Positions 18,632-30,771 of a DNA stretch of 43,856 nt are shown here, piece after piece. Source of the stretch: a bacterium. Lineage in GTDB: Bacteria > Actinomycetota > Acidimicrobiia > Spongiisociales > JAENVV01. Positions within the stretch are counted from its first letter, which is position 1; every line of letters begins with the position of its first letter. Location: assembly GCA_024639975.1 (NCBI GenBank), contig JAHEFX010000008.1, positions 1 to 43,856 on the forward strand, given 5' to 3'. Made by a program: the position numbers and the translations under genes. The notes below the pieces were generated by a model. It saw only the letters and a program-made list of their open reading frames with translations, ran no database searches and had not been told where the DNA came from.

Positions 18632-18671
18632 CGTGCCGAGAGGCTAGGCAGCACCCCGTTGAAGCGCTCCA

Positions 18672-18687
18672 CCGGGGAAGTCCCCGG
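18672..18687 (-). terminator. Possible weak hairpin terminator CCGGGG-AAGT-CCCCGG downstream of leuA
   Basis: 6-bp stem 5 nt past the leuA stop on the minus strand; no U tract. Confidence 0.3.
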
Positions 18688-18691
18688 CCGC

Positions 18692-20467
<1,776 letters not shown>

Positions 20468-20500
20468 CTACGTAAGAAGGAGCTCCAGTGCGTGCTGCAT
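20468..20500 (-). CDS. leuL: Leucine-rich leader peptide MQHALELLLT
   Basis: ATG CAG CAC GCA CTG GAG CTC CTT CTT ACG TAG; 4 Leu codons in 10; upstream of terminator and leuA. Confidence 0.65.
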   Translation of the reverse strand: MQHALELLLT

Positions 20501-20633
20501 GTGGCTGGGAACCGTAGCGCCTGACGCCGTCCCGTCAAGACGCCCCCTCAGTACCCGGTGTCACCCACCGGGCACCGAAAGGGACTCAAGGGCATACCGC
20601 CGTCGACCGATATCTCCTCGCGAGGAGCACGTG

Positions 20634-20861
20634 ATGCAACGTCACCCAGACCAGAAGTCAGCAGCGAGCCGTCGAGCCACCCGCCAGATCTGGCAGGGAA
20701 CGTTCTGGCTCGTCGGTGGATTCGTCGTCCATCAGGTCGTCGTGCCGATGCTCGAGTACCAACAGCCCATCGAATGGGCGATGTGGGCGGCGATGGCTCT
20801 GGGCGCGTACCTCATCGTCATGGGCGCCGTGGCCTGGTTCTGGACGTCCAGCCACCGCTGA
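20634..20861 (+). CDS. Small two-TM membrane protein
   Basis: MQRHPDQKSAASRRATRQIWQGTFWLVGGFVVHQVVVPMLEYQQPIEWAMWAAMALGAYLIVMGAVAWFWTSSHR. Confidence 0.6.
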   Translation: MQRHPDQKSAASRRATRQIWQGTFWLVGGFVVHQVVVPMLEYQQPIEWAMWAAMALGAYLIVMGAVAWFWTSSHR

Positions 20862-20903
20862 CCCAGAGCGGGCAAGTCACAGCCCGGCAGTACCCTCGCG
20901 CCC

Positions 20904-21830
20904 ATGGGCGAACCCCTCGTCGAGGCACGCAACCTCACCAAGCGATTCGGAACCTTCACCGCCGTAGACAGCGTCGACTTCACCATCGAGCGAGGTGAGG
21001 TCTTCGGCTTCCTCGGCCCCAACGGGGCCGGCAAGTCGTCGACCATGCGGATGATCGGTGCCACCTCCCCGATCACCGAGGGCCAACTCAAGGTGTTCGG
21101 CCTCGACCCCAACGCCGACGGACGAGAGATCCGCGCCCGCCTCGGCGTCGTGCCCCAGGAGGACATGCTCGACGAAGAGCTGACGGTCACCGACAACCTC
21201 ACCATCTACGGCCGCTACTTCTCGCTCCCTCGATCGGTCATCAAGCCCCGGGTCGACGAGCTACTCGAGTTCGCCCAACTCACCGAGAAGCGGGACGCCA
21301 AGGTCGAAGCCCTCTCCGGTGGCATGAAACGCCGGCTGACGATCGCCCGGGCACTCATCTCGAACCCCGAGCTCGTCATCCTCGACGAACCCACCACCGG
21401 TCTCGACCCGCAGGCCCGCCACGTGTTGTGGGATCGCCTCTACCGACTGAAGCAGCGGGGAGCGACCCTGATCATCACCACCCACTACATGGACGAGGCC
21501 GAGCAGCTCTGCGATCGGCTCGTGGTCATGGACGGCGGACGGATCGCCGCCGAGGGATCCCCCGCGGAGCTGATCGATCGGCACGCGACCCCCGAGGTGC
21601 TCGAGGTACGGCTCGACGTCGACGACCACGCCGGCCGCGAAGCCGACTTCGCCGGTATCGGCTCGCGCACCGAGGTACTCGCCGACCGCATCCTCCTCTA
21701 TGTCGAGCACGCCGACGAAGCCCTGCAGGAAGTTCGGGCCAAGGGCATCATCCCGGCGGCGACCGTCAAGCGCCGCGCCGGCCTCGAAGACGTCTTCCTC
21801 CACTTGACCGGCCGCACCCTCGTCGACTGA
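20904..21830 (+). CDS. ABC-2 type exporter ATP-binding protein (DrrA/NodI-like)
   Basis: GPNGAGKSS Walker A, LSGGMKRRL signature, LVILDEPTTGLDPQAR Walker B. Confidence 0.95.
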   Translation: MGEPLVEARNLTKRFGTFTAVDSVDFTIERGEVFGFLGPNGAGKSSTMRMIGATSPITEGQLKVFGLDPNADGREIRARLGVVPQEDMLDEELTVTDNLTIYGRYFSLPRSVIKPRVDELLEFAQLTEKRDAKVEALSGGMKRRLTIARALISNPELVILDEPTTGLDPQARHVLWDRLYRLKQRGATLIITTHYMDEAEQLCDRLVVMDGGRIAAEGSPAELIDRHATPEVLEVRLDVDDHAGREADFAGIGSRTEVLADRILLYVEHADEALQEVRAKGIIPAATVKRRAGLEDVFLHLTGRTLVD

Positions 21831-22606
21831 TGGCGATCCCCACCGCCCTCCGCTTCGTCGAACCACAGGCGCTCGCCTACCGCAGGACGTGGCGTGCCTC
21901 GGTGGTCTCGAACTTCTTGAACCCGGTGCTCTACCTGTTGGCGATGGGGGCCGGTTTGGGCACGTTGGTCGACGAGAGCGCCGACCCCTCCGGCATGGGG
22001 ATCTCCTACCTCGCCTGGCTCGGTCCCGGCCTGCTGGCGGCGCAGGCGATGCAGACGGGAGCCGGGGAGTCGAGCTTCCCGATCATGGCCGGCTTCAAGT
22101 GGCGCAAGTCCTACGTCGCCGTGATGAACACGCCGCTGGACGCGACGGACATCTTCGTCTCCACCTACGTGTGGATCGTGGTGCGGGTCCTCCAGGTATC
22201 GGCGATCTACGCCGCCGTCCTCGTCGCCTTCGGTGTCACCGAACCGCTTGGGGCCGTGCTCGGCACCCTCACGGCGACTCTGACCGGAGCCGCGTTCGCC
22301 ACGCCGATCATGGCCTTCACGTCACGGCTGGAGGACGACACCGGCCTGTCGCACCTGTTCCGGTTCGGGGTGGTCCCGCTGTTCCTCTTCTCCGGCACCT
22401 TCTTCCCGATCAGCCAACTGCCCGAACTCGTCCGCCCGCTCGCCTACGCCACTCCGCTGTGGCACGGGGTGGAGCTGTCCAGGTCGGTGGCGCTCGGGAT
22501 GGAGACGACGTTCCCGTGGTGGGCGAGCGTCGGATTCCTGGTCATCTGGGCCGTCGTCGGCGCGATCTTCGCCCTCCCCCAGTTCCGACGGAGGCTGGTC
22601 GTATGA
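21830..22606 (+). CDS. ABC-2 type exporter permease (NodJ-like)
   Basis: Six-TM ORF; FLNPVLYLLAMGAGLG..., FLFSGTFFPISQLP; TGATG coupling with the ATPase gene. Confidence 0.9.
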   Translation: MAIPTALRFVEPQALAYRRTWRASVVSNFLNPVLYLLAMGAGLGTLVDESADPSGMGISYLAWLGPGLLAAQAMQTGAGESSFPIMAGFKWRKSYVAVMNTPLDATDIFVSTYVWIVVRVLQVSAIYAAVLVAFGVTEPLGAVLGTLTATLTGAAFATPIMAFTSRLEDDTGLSHLFRFGVVPLFLFSGTFFPISQLPELVRPLAYATPLWHGVELSRSVALGMETTFPWWASVGFLVIWAVVGAIFALPQFRRRLVV

Positions 22607-23424
22607 CTCCCACCGAGTCCCGGGCGATGGGCGCCCGCGTGATCCCTTCGGTGGTCCGGCCCACCTATCGCGCCCAACACGTCCTCGAACGCAATTGGAT
22701 CGCATCCGGCGCATTCTGGAAGGTGATGATCGCCGGGTTCTTCGAGCCGGTCTTCTACCTGCTCGCCATCGGGGTCGGCCTCGGGGCGATGATCGGCGAC
22801 ATCACCCTCGCCGATGGGACGTCGGTGCCCTACGCCGCCTTCGTCGCACCGGGCATGCTGGCGGCGTCCGCCATGAACGCCGCCGTGATGGAATCCACCT
22901 TCAACGTCTTCTTCAAGTTCAAGTACGGGCGGGTCTACCAAGCCATGCTCGCCACCCCGATCGGAGCCGGCGACATCGCCGTCGGCGAGATCGGCTGGTC
23001 GCTGTTCCGAGGATTCGTCTACTCGGCGACCTTCCTGGCGGTCATGGGGGTCATGGGCCTCACCGAGTCGTGGTGGGCGATCGGGGCCCTCCTCGGGACC
23101 ACGCTCATCGGGCTCGCGTTCGGCGCTGTCGGGATGGCGGCGGTGACCTTCATGCGATCGTGGCAGGACTTCGACCTCATCACCTTCGTGACCCTGCCCC
23201 TATTCCTGTTCTCGGCGACCTTCTACCCGATCGAGGTGTACCCCCCCTGGCTGCAGACCGTGGCGACCTTCTCGCCGCTCTATCACGGCGCCGAGCTGGT
23301 GCGGGGGTTCGCCCTCGGCCGCTTCGACCCGTCGATGCTCACGAACGCCCTCGTGCTCGCATCGATGGCGACGGTCGGGGCGATCATCGCCGTCCGTCGC
23401 CTGGGCAGGCTGCTCCTCTCCTAG
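22603..23424 (+). CDS. ABC-2 type exporter permease (NodJ-like)
   Basis: FFEPVFYLLAIGVGLGAMIG..., FLFSATFYPIEVYP; paralogous to the previous ORF and overlapping it. Confidence 0.9.
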   Translation: MTPTESRAMGARVIPSVVRPTYRAQHVLERNWIASGAFWKVMIAGFFEPVFYLLAIGVGLGAMIGDITLADGTSVPYAAFVAPGMLAASAMNAAVMESTFNVFFKFKYGRVYQAMLATPIGAGDIAVGEIGWSLFRGFVYSATFLAVMGVMGLTESWWAIGALLGTTLIGLAFGAVGMAAVTFMRSWQDFDLITFVTLPLFLFSATFYPIEVYPPWLQTVATFSPLYHGAELVRGFALGRFDPSMLTNALVLASMATVGAIIAVRRLGRLLLS

Positions 23425-23466
23425 GCGCCTTCGGGTGGCCGCTGCGTCACCCCTACCATCCGCGCC

Positions 23467-25227
23467 ATGTCGCTCCTCGCCTTGCTCTCCGAGCAGTTCG
23501 GCGCCGCCTTCGCCGCCCAGGGCCTCGACCCGGATCTGGGCGAGGTCGTCGTCTCGAACCGGCCCGACCTCGCCCAGTTCCAGTGCAATGGAGCCCTGCC
23601 GGCGGCAAAGCAGGCCGGCCGCAACCCGAGGGAGATGGCAGAGGCGATCGTCGACTCGATCGACGGGGCGGGCTTCGCCGACCTCTCGATCGCTGGACCG
23701 GGGTTCCTCAACATCACCCTCACCGACGACGCCCTGGCCGGTCATCTGGCGCGCATCGCCGGTGATGCCCGCCTCGACATCCCGAGCCGCGGACCCGAGC
23801 AGATCGTCATCGACTTCGGCGGCTACAACGTGGCGAAGGCCACCCACGTCGGCCACATGCGCCCGACCATCATCGGTGACTCGCTCCAGCGAATCGCCCG
23901 CTTCCTCGGGCACCAGGTCACCTCCGACATCCACCTCGGTGACTGGGGCCTGCAGATGGGCATGCTCATCGAGGGCGTCCGCGAACAGGACCCCGACCTC
24001 CCCTACTTCAACGATGCCTGGATAGGCGAGTACCCGTCCGAGTCGCCGGTCACCCTGGCCGACCTCCAAGTCCTCTACCCGCAGGTCTCGGCTCGTACGA
24101 AGTCCGATCCCGAGCTCGCCGAGGCCGCCCGGAAGGCCACGCTCGAACTGCAGGGCGGACGGCGCGGCTACCGAGCCCTCTGGCAGCACTTCGTCGACGT
24201 GACGCTCGCCTCCCAACGCCAGGACGTGGCCGATCTCGATGTCCATTTCGACCTCTGGTACGGCGAGTCGACCGTCGCCGAGGACCTCGACCCGCTCATC
24301 AGATCGTTGCTCGAGTCGGGCGTCGCCGGCAAGAGCGACGGCGCGATCGTCATCGACGTCGCCGAGCCAGATGACAAGGCCGAGATCCCGCCGCTGCTCC
24401 TCGCCAAGTCGGACGGGGCAGCGCTGTACACCACCACGGACCTCGCGACATTGCAGATGCGCATCGACGTCTTCGGTGCTCGAGAGGTGCTGTACGTCGT
24501 GGACTCCCGCCAGTCACTGCATTTCGAGCAGGTGTTCCGGGCTGCCCGCAAGGCCGGCATCGCGCCACCGGAGGTGGTGCTCGAACATGTCGACCACGGC
24601 ACGATCAACGGGCCGGATGGCTCACCGCTCAAGACCCGGGACGGCGGCGTCCCGCCGCTCCACGGCCTCATCGACGACGCCAAGGCCGCAGCGGCGAAGC
24701 GGGTTGACGAGGCGCGCATCGGCCTCGACCTCTCCGAGGACGAGCGGGCCGACGTCGCCACCAAGGTCGCAGCCGCAGCATTGAAGTTCGGCGACCTCAT
24801 CAACCATCGGACATCGAACTACGTGTTCGACCTCGACCGGTTCACGTCGTTCGAGGGCAAGACCGGCCCCTACCTCCAGTACGCAACCGTGCGGATCACA
24901 TCGATCCTGCGCAAGGCGGACGAGGCAGGGCTGGCGCCCGGTGCGCCCATCGCCCCATCGGAGGATGCCGAGCGGGCCCTGATACTCCGCCTGGCGACGA
25001 TCCCTGAGACCGTGCTGCGGGCATGGGACCTCCGAGCCCCGAACCACATCGCCGAGTCGGCGTTCGATCTGGCCGGGGCCTTCAATCGGTTCTACGAGGC
25101 GTGCCACATCCTCCGCGAGGAGGACCCTCGGCGCCAGGCCTCCTGGCTCCAACTGGCGGCAACCACCCAGCGGGCACTGACCCTGATGCTCGACCTGCTC
25201 GGCATCTCGGTGCCCCAACGGATGTAG
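23467..25227 (+). CDS. argS: Arginyl-tRNA synthetase
   Basis: FGGYNVAKATHVGHMRPTIIGDSL (HIGH region), GTINGPDGSPLKTRDGG, ALKFGDLINHRTSNYVFDLDRFTSFEGKTGPYLQYA. Confidence 0.95.
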   Translation: MSLLALLSEQFGAAFAAQGLDPDLGEVVVSNRPDLAQFQCNGALPAAKQAGRNPREMAEAIVDSIDGAGFADLSIAGPGFLNITLTDDALAGHLARIAGDARLDIPSRGPEQIVIDFGGYNVAKATHVGHMRPTIIGDSLQRIARFLGHQVTSDIHLGDWGLQMGMLIEGVREQDPDLPYFNDAWIGEYPSESPVTLADLQVLYPQVSARTKSDPELAEAARKATLELQGGRRGYRALWQHFVDVTLASQRQDVADLDVHFDLWYGESTVAEDLDPLIRSLLESGVAGKSDGAIVIDVAEPDDKAEIPPLLLAKSDGAALYTTTDLATLQMRIDVFGAREVLYVVDSRQSLHFEQVFRAARKAGIAPPEVVLEHVDHGTINGPDGSPLKTRDGGVPPLHGLIDDAKAAAAKRVDEARIGLDLSEDERADVATKVAAAALKFGDLINHRTSNYVFDLDRFTSFEGKTGPYLQYATVRITSILRKADEAGLAPGAPIAPSEDAERALILRLATIPETVLRAWDLRAPNHIAESAFDLAGAFNRFYEACHILREEDPRRQASWLQLAATTQRALTLMLDLLGISVPQRM

Positions 25228-25233
25228 GCCGTC

Positions 25234-25878
25234 ATGGTGTCCGTCGGTTTCCGGGATCGGCGCGATGCCGGAGACCGACTCGGTCGACTGCTGGTGGACC
25301 GCGCACTGGCAGACCCGGTCGTGCTCGGCCTCCCGCGCGGCGGTGTCATCGTCGCCGCCGAAGTCGCCCGAATGCTCGACGCCCCGATGGATGTCATCGT
25401 GGTCCGGAAGCTCGGAGCCCCCGGCCAACCGGAGCTGGCGATCGGTGCAATCGGCGAGGGAGACGTGCGAGTCATGAATCCGGGCTCGGATCGGGTGGAG
25501 CCCGAAGTCCTGCGGGAGATCATCGCCTACGAACGATCCGAGCTCGCCCGCCGGGCCACCGTCTATCGGGCCTCCCACGAACAGGTACCCCTCGCCGATC
25601 GAACGGCCGTCATCGTCGATGACGGCGTCGCCACCGGGGCTACGGCAATGGCCGCCTGTCGGGTCGCCCGCGCCCACGGGGCGAAGCAGGTCGTGCTCGC
25701 CGTCCCTGTCGCCCCACGCGGTTGGGTACGAACCATGGGCGGGGCCGCGGACGAGTACGTAGCCGTCACCGCCCCGCGGAACATGTGGGGCGTCGGCCGC
25801 TTCTATGAAGACTTCGCCCAGGTCACCGACGCCGAGGTGCTGGCGGCGATGGGCGATGCTCAGCTGGGTGGGCGGTAG
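25234..25878 (+). CDS. Phosphoribosyltransferase family protein
   Basis: FRDRRDAGDRLGRLL...PVVLGLPRGGVIVAAEVAR...AVIVDDGVATGATAMAA PRPP-binding motif. Confidence 0.9.
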   Translation: MVSVGFRDRRDAGDRLGRLLVDRALADPVVLGLPRGGVIVAAEVARMLDAPMDVIVVRKLGAPGQPELAIGAIGEGDVRVMNPGSDRVEPEVLREIIAYERSELARRATVYRASHEQVPLADRTAVIVDDGVATGATAMAACRVARAHGAKQVVLAVPVAPRGWVRTMGGAADEYVAVTAPRNMWGVGRFYEDFAQVTDAEVLAAMGDAQLGGR

Positions 25879-26375
25879 TCCATCTCGCCCGCCGGAACCG
25901 CACATGCCAACCAGTTCGCCGATGGCGGCAGCGGGCAGACGAAGTCCTCGTCGTAGGCACAGAACGGGTTGTGGGCGCGATTGAAATCCAGAATCGCCTC
26001 GTCGGGCAACCCGGACACCGCTACGTAGCGGCCGCCGGCATACGAGTCGGTCCCACAGGTGGCGTCACGGAATGGCACGAAAGGGCCGCCGTCCCCATCG
26101 TCGTAGACCGCCAACAGGTAGGTCTTGGCCGCGACCTCGAGGGAGACGGTCCCCAACTGGGTGTAGGCCATCTCTCCGCCTGACGAGGTGGGCACGGGGA
26201 CCTTCGGGGAATCGAGCGGATCCCACGCCCCGGTCAACCGCCAGGCAGGATCCGGGTCGAACCAGCGCAGGCCGGTGAAGGCCTCGACGTGCTCCTCGGG
26301 GATCGGGGAGGCGTAGTGCTCGGCCATGAACCGGTCTCGCTCCGCTCGTTCGGCTGCCAGCGCTTCGATGTCCAT
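25860..26375 (-). CDS. DUF1684 family protein
   Basis: [17 protein letters not shown]...[20 protein letters not shown]...[28 protein letters not shown]. Confidence 0.88.
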   Translation of the reverse strand: MDIEALAAERAERDRFMAEHYASPIPEEHVEAFTGLRWFDPDPAWRLTGAWDPLDSPKVPVPTSSGGEMAYTQLGTVSLEVAAKTYLLAVYDDGDGGPFVPFRDATCGTDSYAGGRYVAVSGLPDEAILDFNRAHNPFCAYDEDFVCPLPPSANWLACAVPAGEMDYRPPS

Positions 26376-26428
26376 GCCCCCATTGTCGTCCGAGCGGGGA
26401 CCGAACCGGTCCCCGGTACGCTCGGCCC

Positions 26429-27985
26429 ATGGACCAGAAAGTCATGTCCGCCGACCAGGCCATCCACCTCGTCGGTGACGGTGCGACGGTCGCCACCGGT
26501 GGGTTCGTCGGCACCGGTTTCCCCGAGGACCTGGCCATCGCCCTCGAAGACCGGTTCCTCGCCGAGGGCGCGCCGCGCGGACTGACCCTCGTCTATGCGG
26601 CCGGCCAGGGAGACGGTGCCGACCGCGGCCTCAACCACCTGGGCCATGACGGACTGATCGGCCGAGTCATCGGCGGGCACTGGGGCCTCGTGCCGACCAT
26701 CCAGGAGCTGGCCGTGGCGAACCGGATCGCGGCCTACAACCTCCCCCAGGGCGTCATATCCCACCTCTACCGAGACATCGCCGCCCACAAGCCGAGGACC
26801 ATCACGTCGGTGGGCCTCGGAACCTTCGTCGATCCTCGCCTCGGAGGGGGGAAGTTGAACGACAGCACCACCGACGACCTCGTCGAGATCGTCGAGTTCG
26901 ACGGCGAGGAGTACCTGGCGTACAAGACCTTCCCTATCGACGTCGCCCTTCTCCGAGGGACGACGGCCGACCTGCACGGCAACGTCACCATGGAGCACGA
27001 AGCCCTCACACTCGAAGCCCTCGCCATCGCGACGGCGGCCCACAACTCGGGCGGGACCGTCATCGTGCAGGTGGAGCGCATCGCCCAGACGGGGACCGCC
27101 AACCCGAAGGACGTGAAGATCCCCGGCATCCTGGTGGACGCCGTGGTCGTGGCCGACCCCTCCCACCACTGGCAGACCTTCGCCACCCCCTACGACCCGG
27201 GTCTCAGCGGCGAAGTGAAGGTCCCCTTGGAGACGCTCGAGCCGATGCCCATGAGCGAACGGAAGATCATCGCCAGGCGTTCGGCTCTCGAGCTGCGCCC
27301 GGGCCAAGTGGTGAACCTCGGAATCGGCATGCCGGAGGGCATCGCACCGGTCGCACACGAGGAAGGTCTCCTTGACGAGATCACGCTCACCGCCGAGCCC
27401 GGAGTCATCGGCGGGATCCCGGCTGGAGGGTTGGACTTCGGCGCGGCAACCAACACCGAGGCGATCATCGACCAGCCCAGCCAGTTCGACTTCTACGACG
27501 GCGGCGGGCTCGACATCGCCTTCCTCGGCCTCGCCCAGGCCGACCGGCACGGCAACCTCAATGTCTCGAAGTTCGGTCCGCGCCTCGCCGGCGCTGGTGG
27601 GTTCATCAACATCAGCCAGAACGCAGGCATCGTCGTCTTCACCGGCACCTTCACCGCCGGCGGCCTCGAAGTCGCGGTCGAGGACGGGGCCCTCCGCATC
27701 GTCCGGGAGGGGCGAGTCCAGAAGTTCGTGGACGAGGTCGAGCACATCACCTTCTCAGGTCCCTACTCCGTCAGGAAGGGCCAGAAGGTGCTGTACGTCA
27801 CGGAGCGTTGTGTCTTCGAACTCACGCCTGATGGGATGGAACTCATCGAGCTCGCCCCCGGCATCGATCTGGACCGCGACATCCTCGGCCAGATGGACTT
27901 CGAGCCCGTCGTACGTGACCCTCGGCCCATGGACACCCGGATCTTCGACCCCGCCCCAATGGGGCTGGTGGAACCCGGCACCTGA
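26429..27985 (+). CDS. Acyl-CoA:acetate/3-ketoacid CoA-transferase
   Basis: [38 protein letters not shown]...[13 protein letters not shown]...[20 protein letters not shown]. Confidence 0.92.
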   Translation: MDQKVMSADQAIHLVGDGATVATGGFVGTGFPEDLAIALEDRFLAEGAPRGLTLVYAAGQGDGADRGLNHLGHDGLIGRVIGGHWGLVPTIQELAVANRIAAYNLPQGVISHLYRDIAAHKPRTITSVGLGTFVDPRLGGGKLNDSTTDDLVEIVEFDGEEYLAYKTFPIDVALLRGTTADLHGNVTMEHEALTLEALAIATAAHNSGGTVIVQVERIAQTGTANPKDVKIPGILVDAVVVADPSHHWQTFATPYDPGLSGEVKVPLETLEPMPMSERKIIARRSALELRPGQVVNLGIGMPEGIAPVAHEEGLLDEITLTAEPGVIGGIPAGGLDFGAATNTEAIIDQPSQFDFYDGGGLDIAFLGLAQADRHGNLNVSKFGPRLAGAGGFINISQNAGIVVFTGTFTAGGLEVAVEDGALRIVREGRVQKFVDEVEHITFSGPYSVRKGQKVLYVTERCVFELTPDGMELIELAPGIDLDRDILGQMDFEPVVRDPRPMDTRIFDPAPMGLVEPGT

Positions 27986-28230
27986 GTGCCCTGCGTCGGC
28001 AGGGGTCCCACACCTACCGGCCTACGAAGCAGACACGCGCTTGGCGGACTACGCCGTGGCCGGCCAGCTGTCGGGAGAGAACGCCGAGAGCTGAAACCAG
28101 TGATTGCGGCCCCCCACTTCTTGGCTCCAACCGCCAGGCAAACGGGCGTGGCAACTCGCCATCCTCCAACACCCAGTCAGATGCAGAGCTCTTCGTTGAG
28201 GGCTGCCCACTTCTGTGAACGTCCCCTGGC

Positions 28231-28318
28231 TGGCGGAGGGGGTGGGATTCGAACCCACGGAGGCTTGCGCCTCAACGGTTTTCAAGACCGTCTCCTTCGA
28301 CCGCTCGGACACCCCTCC
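28231..28318 (-). tRNA. tRNA-Ser(TGA)
   Basis: Minus strand GGAGGGGTGTCCGAGCGGTCGAAGGAGACGGTCTTGAAAACCG...GGTTCGAATCCCACCCCCTCCGCCA; class II with long variable arm. Confidence 0.93.
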
Positions 28319-28392
28319 AAGGTGTCGCCGGGGCACCAGGCGCTGCTCCGGCGGTACACCGGCATCGTACGACCGCACGGTCGCTTGCGTGG

Positions 28393-29166
28393 TCAGTCGA
28401 GGAAGGGAGAACCGAGCTCGACGACCCGCGCGATGCCGTCCGATCCGAGATGGTCCCAGGGGGCGGAGTCCAGCTCGTCGGTCTTCGTCTCGATCGCCTC
28501 GAGCAGGGACTGGCCCCGCTCAGTGACCTCATTGCCGGACACCAGACCACGGCCGGTGAGTCGATCAGCGATCGGCACGGCCTGCTCGGTTCGGAAGCCG
28601 TGGCCGACGTTCTCGACGGGAGCACCCTTCGAGAGACGAGCCAGCACATGCATCTCCGCCGGCGTCAACCCGGCGACGCGGGCTGCCATCCAGTGGCCAT
28701 CGCCCCGGTGCTCGCGTAGGACGGTCGCGGCGCCGAAGAGCCGAGCGGGCGCGCCGGACCAGGGCACGGTCGCCCAGGCCGAAGCCAGAACGCGCTGGTC
28801 GAGCTCGGCCCCGGCCGCCGCCTCCTCCAACAAGTCGGCGAGTTCTCCCGTCGATGGGTGCTCACCCCAGGCGGTCTCCGCAGCCTTCGTGAGCCCTTCG
28901 ATGCCGGCGGCGAGCACGTCGGCCGCCGATACCTCCACTCGTCCCAAGAACTTCTCGACCATCGCTCGGGGGAACGAGCCGAGCAGTGAGGCGGCAACCT
29001 CCAACGGGATCTCCCCGACGGGGGACAACCGGAGGGCCATGTAGCCCTGGCCCCGGGGCGTGATGCCCAGGGGTTCGAAGATCGACAGGATCTGCGGGTC
29101 GTCCCAGAGGAACTGGAGGTAGGCGAAGTGGTTCGCGACGCGAACGGCGGTCTTGCGGTCGGACAT
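28393..29166 (-). CDS. SCO6745-like helix-turn-helix family protein
   Basis: MSDRKTAVRVANHFAYLQFLWDDPQILSIFEPLG...YMALRLSPVGEI... Confidence 0.7.
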   Translation of the reverse strand: MSDRKTAVRVANHFAYLQFLWDDPQILSIFEPLGITPRGQGYMALRLSPVGEIPLEVAASLLGSFPRAMVEKFLGRVEVSAADVLAAGIEGLTKAAETAWGEHPSTGELADLLEEAAAGAELDQRVLASAWATVPWSGAPARLFGAATVLREHRGDGHWMAARVAGLTPAEMHVLARLSKGAPVENVGHGFRTEQAVPIADRLTGRGLVSGNEVTERGQSLLEAIETKTDELDSAPWDHLGSDGIARVVELGSPFLD

Positions 29167-29221
29167 GGCGGGCGACGCTACCCGGACGCGCCGAACGGCA
29201 CCCTGCCGGGTGCCGTTCGTG

Positions 29222-29310
29222 TGGCGGAGGGGGCGGGATTTGAACCCGCGAGGAGCAGTGCCCCTACAGCATTTCCAATGCTGCGCCTTCGGCCGCTCGG
29301 CCACCCCTCC
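29222..29310 (-). tRNA. tRNA-Ser(GGA)
   Basis: Minus strand GGAGGGGTGGCCGAGCGGCCGAAGGCGCAGCATTGGAAATGCTG...GGTTCAAATCCCGCCCCCTCCGCCA. Confidence 0.93.
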
Positions 29311-29311
29311 A

Positions 29312-29404
29312 TGGCGGAGAGAGTGGGATTTGAACCCACGGAGAAGCTGTTGACTCCTCACTCGATTTCGAGTCGAGCGCCTTCGTCCACTCGGCCATCT
29401 CTCC
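29312..29404 (-). tRNA. tRNA-Ser(CGA)
   Basis: Minus strand GGAGAGATGGCCGAGTGGACGAAGGCGCTCGACTCGAAATCGAG...GGTTCAAATCCCACTCTCTCCGCCA. Confidence 0.93.
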
Positions 29405-29461
29405 TCGCACGTCCCTTCCCGCAAGCGGGTGGGGTCGAACGGGGCCGTAGTGTATCCCCGC

Positions 29462-29923
29462 ATGCCGGGTACGCCCTCTGACGAGCACTACATGAAGATG
29501 GCGATCGCCGAGGCGAAGCTGGCGATCGACCACGGCGACGTGCCGGTCGGAGCGGTGGTGGTGGACCCTTCTGGAGAGGTCGTCGCATCGGAACACAACC
29601 GTCGCGAAGAACTGTCCGACCCGACCGCCCACGCCGAGCTCCTGGCGATACGCGAGGCCGCCCGTCGACTCCGGGACTGGCGACTCACCGGCCACACCCT
29701 CTACGTGACGCTGGAACCCTGCCCGATGTGCGCCGGGGCGTTGGTCTGGTCGAGGGTCGACCGGATCGTCTACGGGGCCGCCGACCCGAAGGCCGGGGCG
29801 GCCTGGAGCCTCTACAACATCCCTCAGGACAAGCGACTGAACCACCGCTGCGAGATCACCCAAGGTGTGCTGGCAGACGAGGTCTCGGAGCAGCTTCGGA
29901 CCTTCTTCGCCGAGCGGCGCTGA
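29462..29923 (+). CDS. tadA: tRNA-specific adenosine deaminase
   Basis: HYMKMAIAEAKLAIDHGDVPVGAVVVD...TAHAELLAIREAARRL...TLEPCPMCAGALVWSRVDRIVYGA. Confidence 0.95.
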   Translation: MPGTPSDEHYMKMAIAEAKLAIDHGDVPVGAVVVDPSGEVVASEHNRREELSDPTAHAELLAIREAARRLRDWRLTGHTLYVTLEPCPMCAGALVWSRVDRIVYGAADPKAGAAWSLYNIPQDKRLNHRCEITQGVLADEVSEQLRTFFAERR

Positions 29924-29930
29924 AACGGAA

Positions 29931-30040
29931 GGGGCCCCGCCGGAGAGCCCACACCCGGAACGGTCGGCTTAGGGCTGCTTCCTTCCGGACCTGACCCGAT
30001 TCACCGGCGTCCCGCCGCAGGATCCGACGAGGCTTGGCCC
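29931..30040 (-). ncRNA. ffs: Bacterial small SRP RNA (4.5S)
   Basis: Minus strand contains GGTCAGGTCCGGAAGGAAGCAGCCCTAA, the conserved SRP apical region, flanked by complementary ends GGGCC/GGCCC. Confidence 0.93.
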
Positions 30041-30069
30041 GAGTCTATGGGCGATCCCGACCTATCCGA

Positions 30070-30771
30070 CTATGAGGAAAGGGCGACGAGGGCGACCGGA
30101 TCTGCCTCGGAGACCGCCACACCACCGGCTTCCTCCTCGGTCAGCACGAGCGCCTCGAGTCGTTCGCCGTCGGCGGTGAATGCGCTGGTTCCGGGTCCGT
30201 CGCCGGCGAGGCCGACCGAGACCACTTCGCCGTCCATGACGCCCCACAACTGGTAGGTGCGATCCTCGTCGACCGTCGGCAGGCCCTCGATGGTGAGCAG
30301 GCCCGTGCCGTCGTCGAGCAGCACGACCGTTGCGACCTCCTGGCCATCGCCGTCGGTGAGCCCGAACGTGAGCGACCCGTCGGCGGCGAGCGCGGCGGCG
30401 ACGTCCTCGACGGAGGCCGCTTCGAGCTGGGACCGTGCGTCTCCCAACCGAGCCGTCTGGACGACGAACCCGACCAAGAGGACGAATGCCGCCGCCATGG
30501 AGACCAACTGGGCCGTCACCGGCTGCCGGCGCTTGCGGGCTTCATCGAGGGAGACCACCGGAGGGACCTCTTCCGCCTCGGCTTCTTCTTCCATCTCGAG
30601 GACGAGAGTCAGGAGCCCGGCCACTTCGAGGTGGTCCGACGCTTCCTCGCGGCAGTCCTCACACCCACGCAGGTGCAGGTCCACCCGACGACGCTCGTCG
30701 TCGTCCACGGCATTGAGGGCGTAGGCCCCGAGCAAGCTTTGGATGTCTTGGTGATTTGGTTCAAACGGCAA
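30070..30771 (-). CDS. Anti-sigma factor (RskA-like, zinc-finger N-terminus, single TM, C-terminal extracytoplasmic domain)
   Basis: LLGAYALNAVDDDERRRVDLHLRGCEDCREEASDH; TM; TYQLWGVMDGEVVSVG. Confidence 0.88.
   Translation of the reverse strand: MPFEPNHQDIQSLLGAYALNAVDDDERRRVDLHLRGCEDCREEASDHLEVAGLLTLVLEMEEEAEAEEVPPVVSLDEARKRRQPVTAQLVSMAAAFVLLVGFVVQTARLGDARSQLEAASVEDVAAALAADGSLTFGLTDGDGQEVATVVLLDDGTGLLTIEGLPTVDEDRTYQLWGVMDGEVVSVGLAGDGPGTSAFTADGERLEALVLTEEEAGGVAVSEADPVALVALSS

Noticed and set aside
28231-29404. Possible tRNA-Sec among the long-variable-arm tRNAs
   Set aside because: Anticodons read TGA, GGA and CGA with normal serine-type acceptor stems; none has anticodon TCA.
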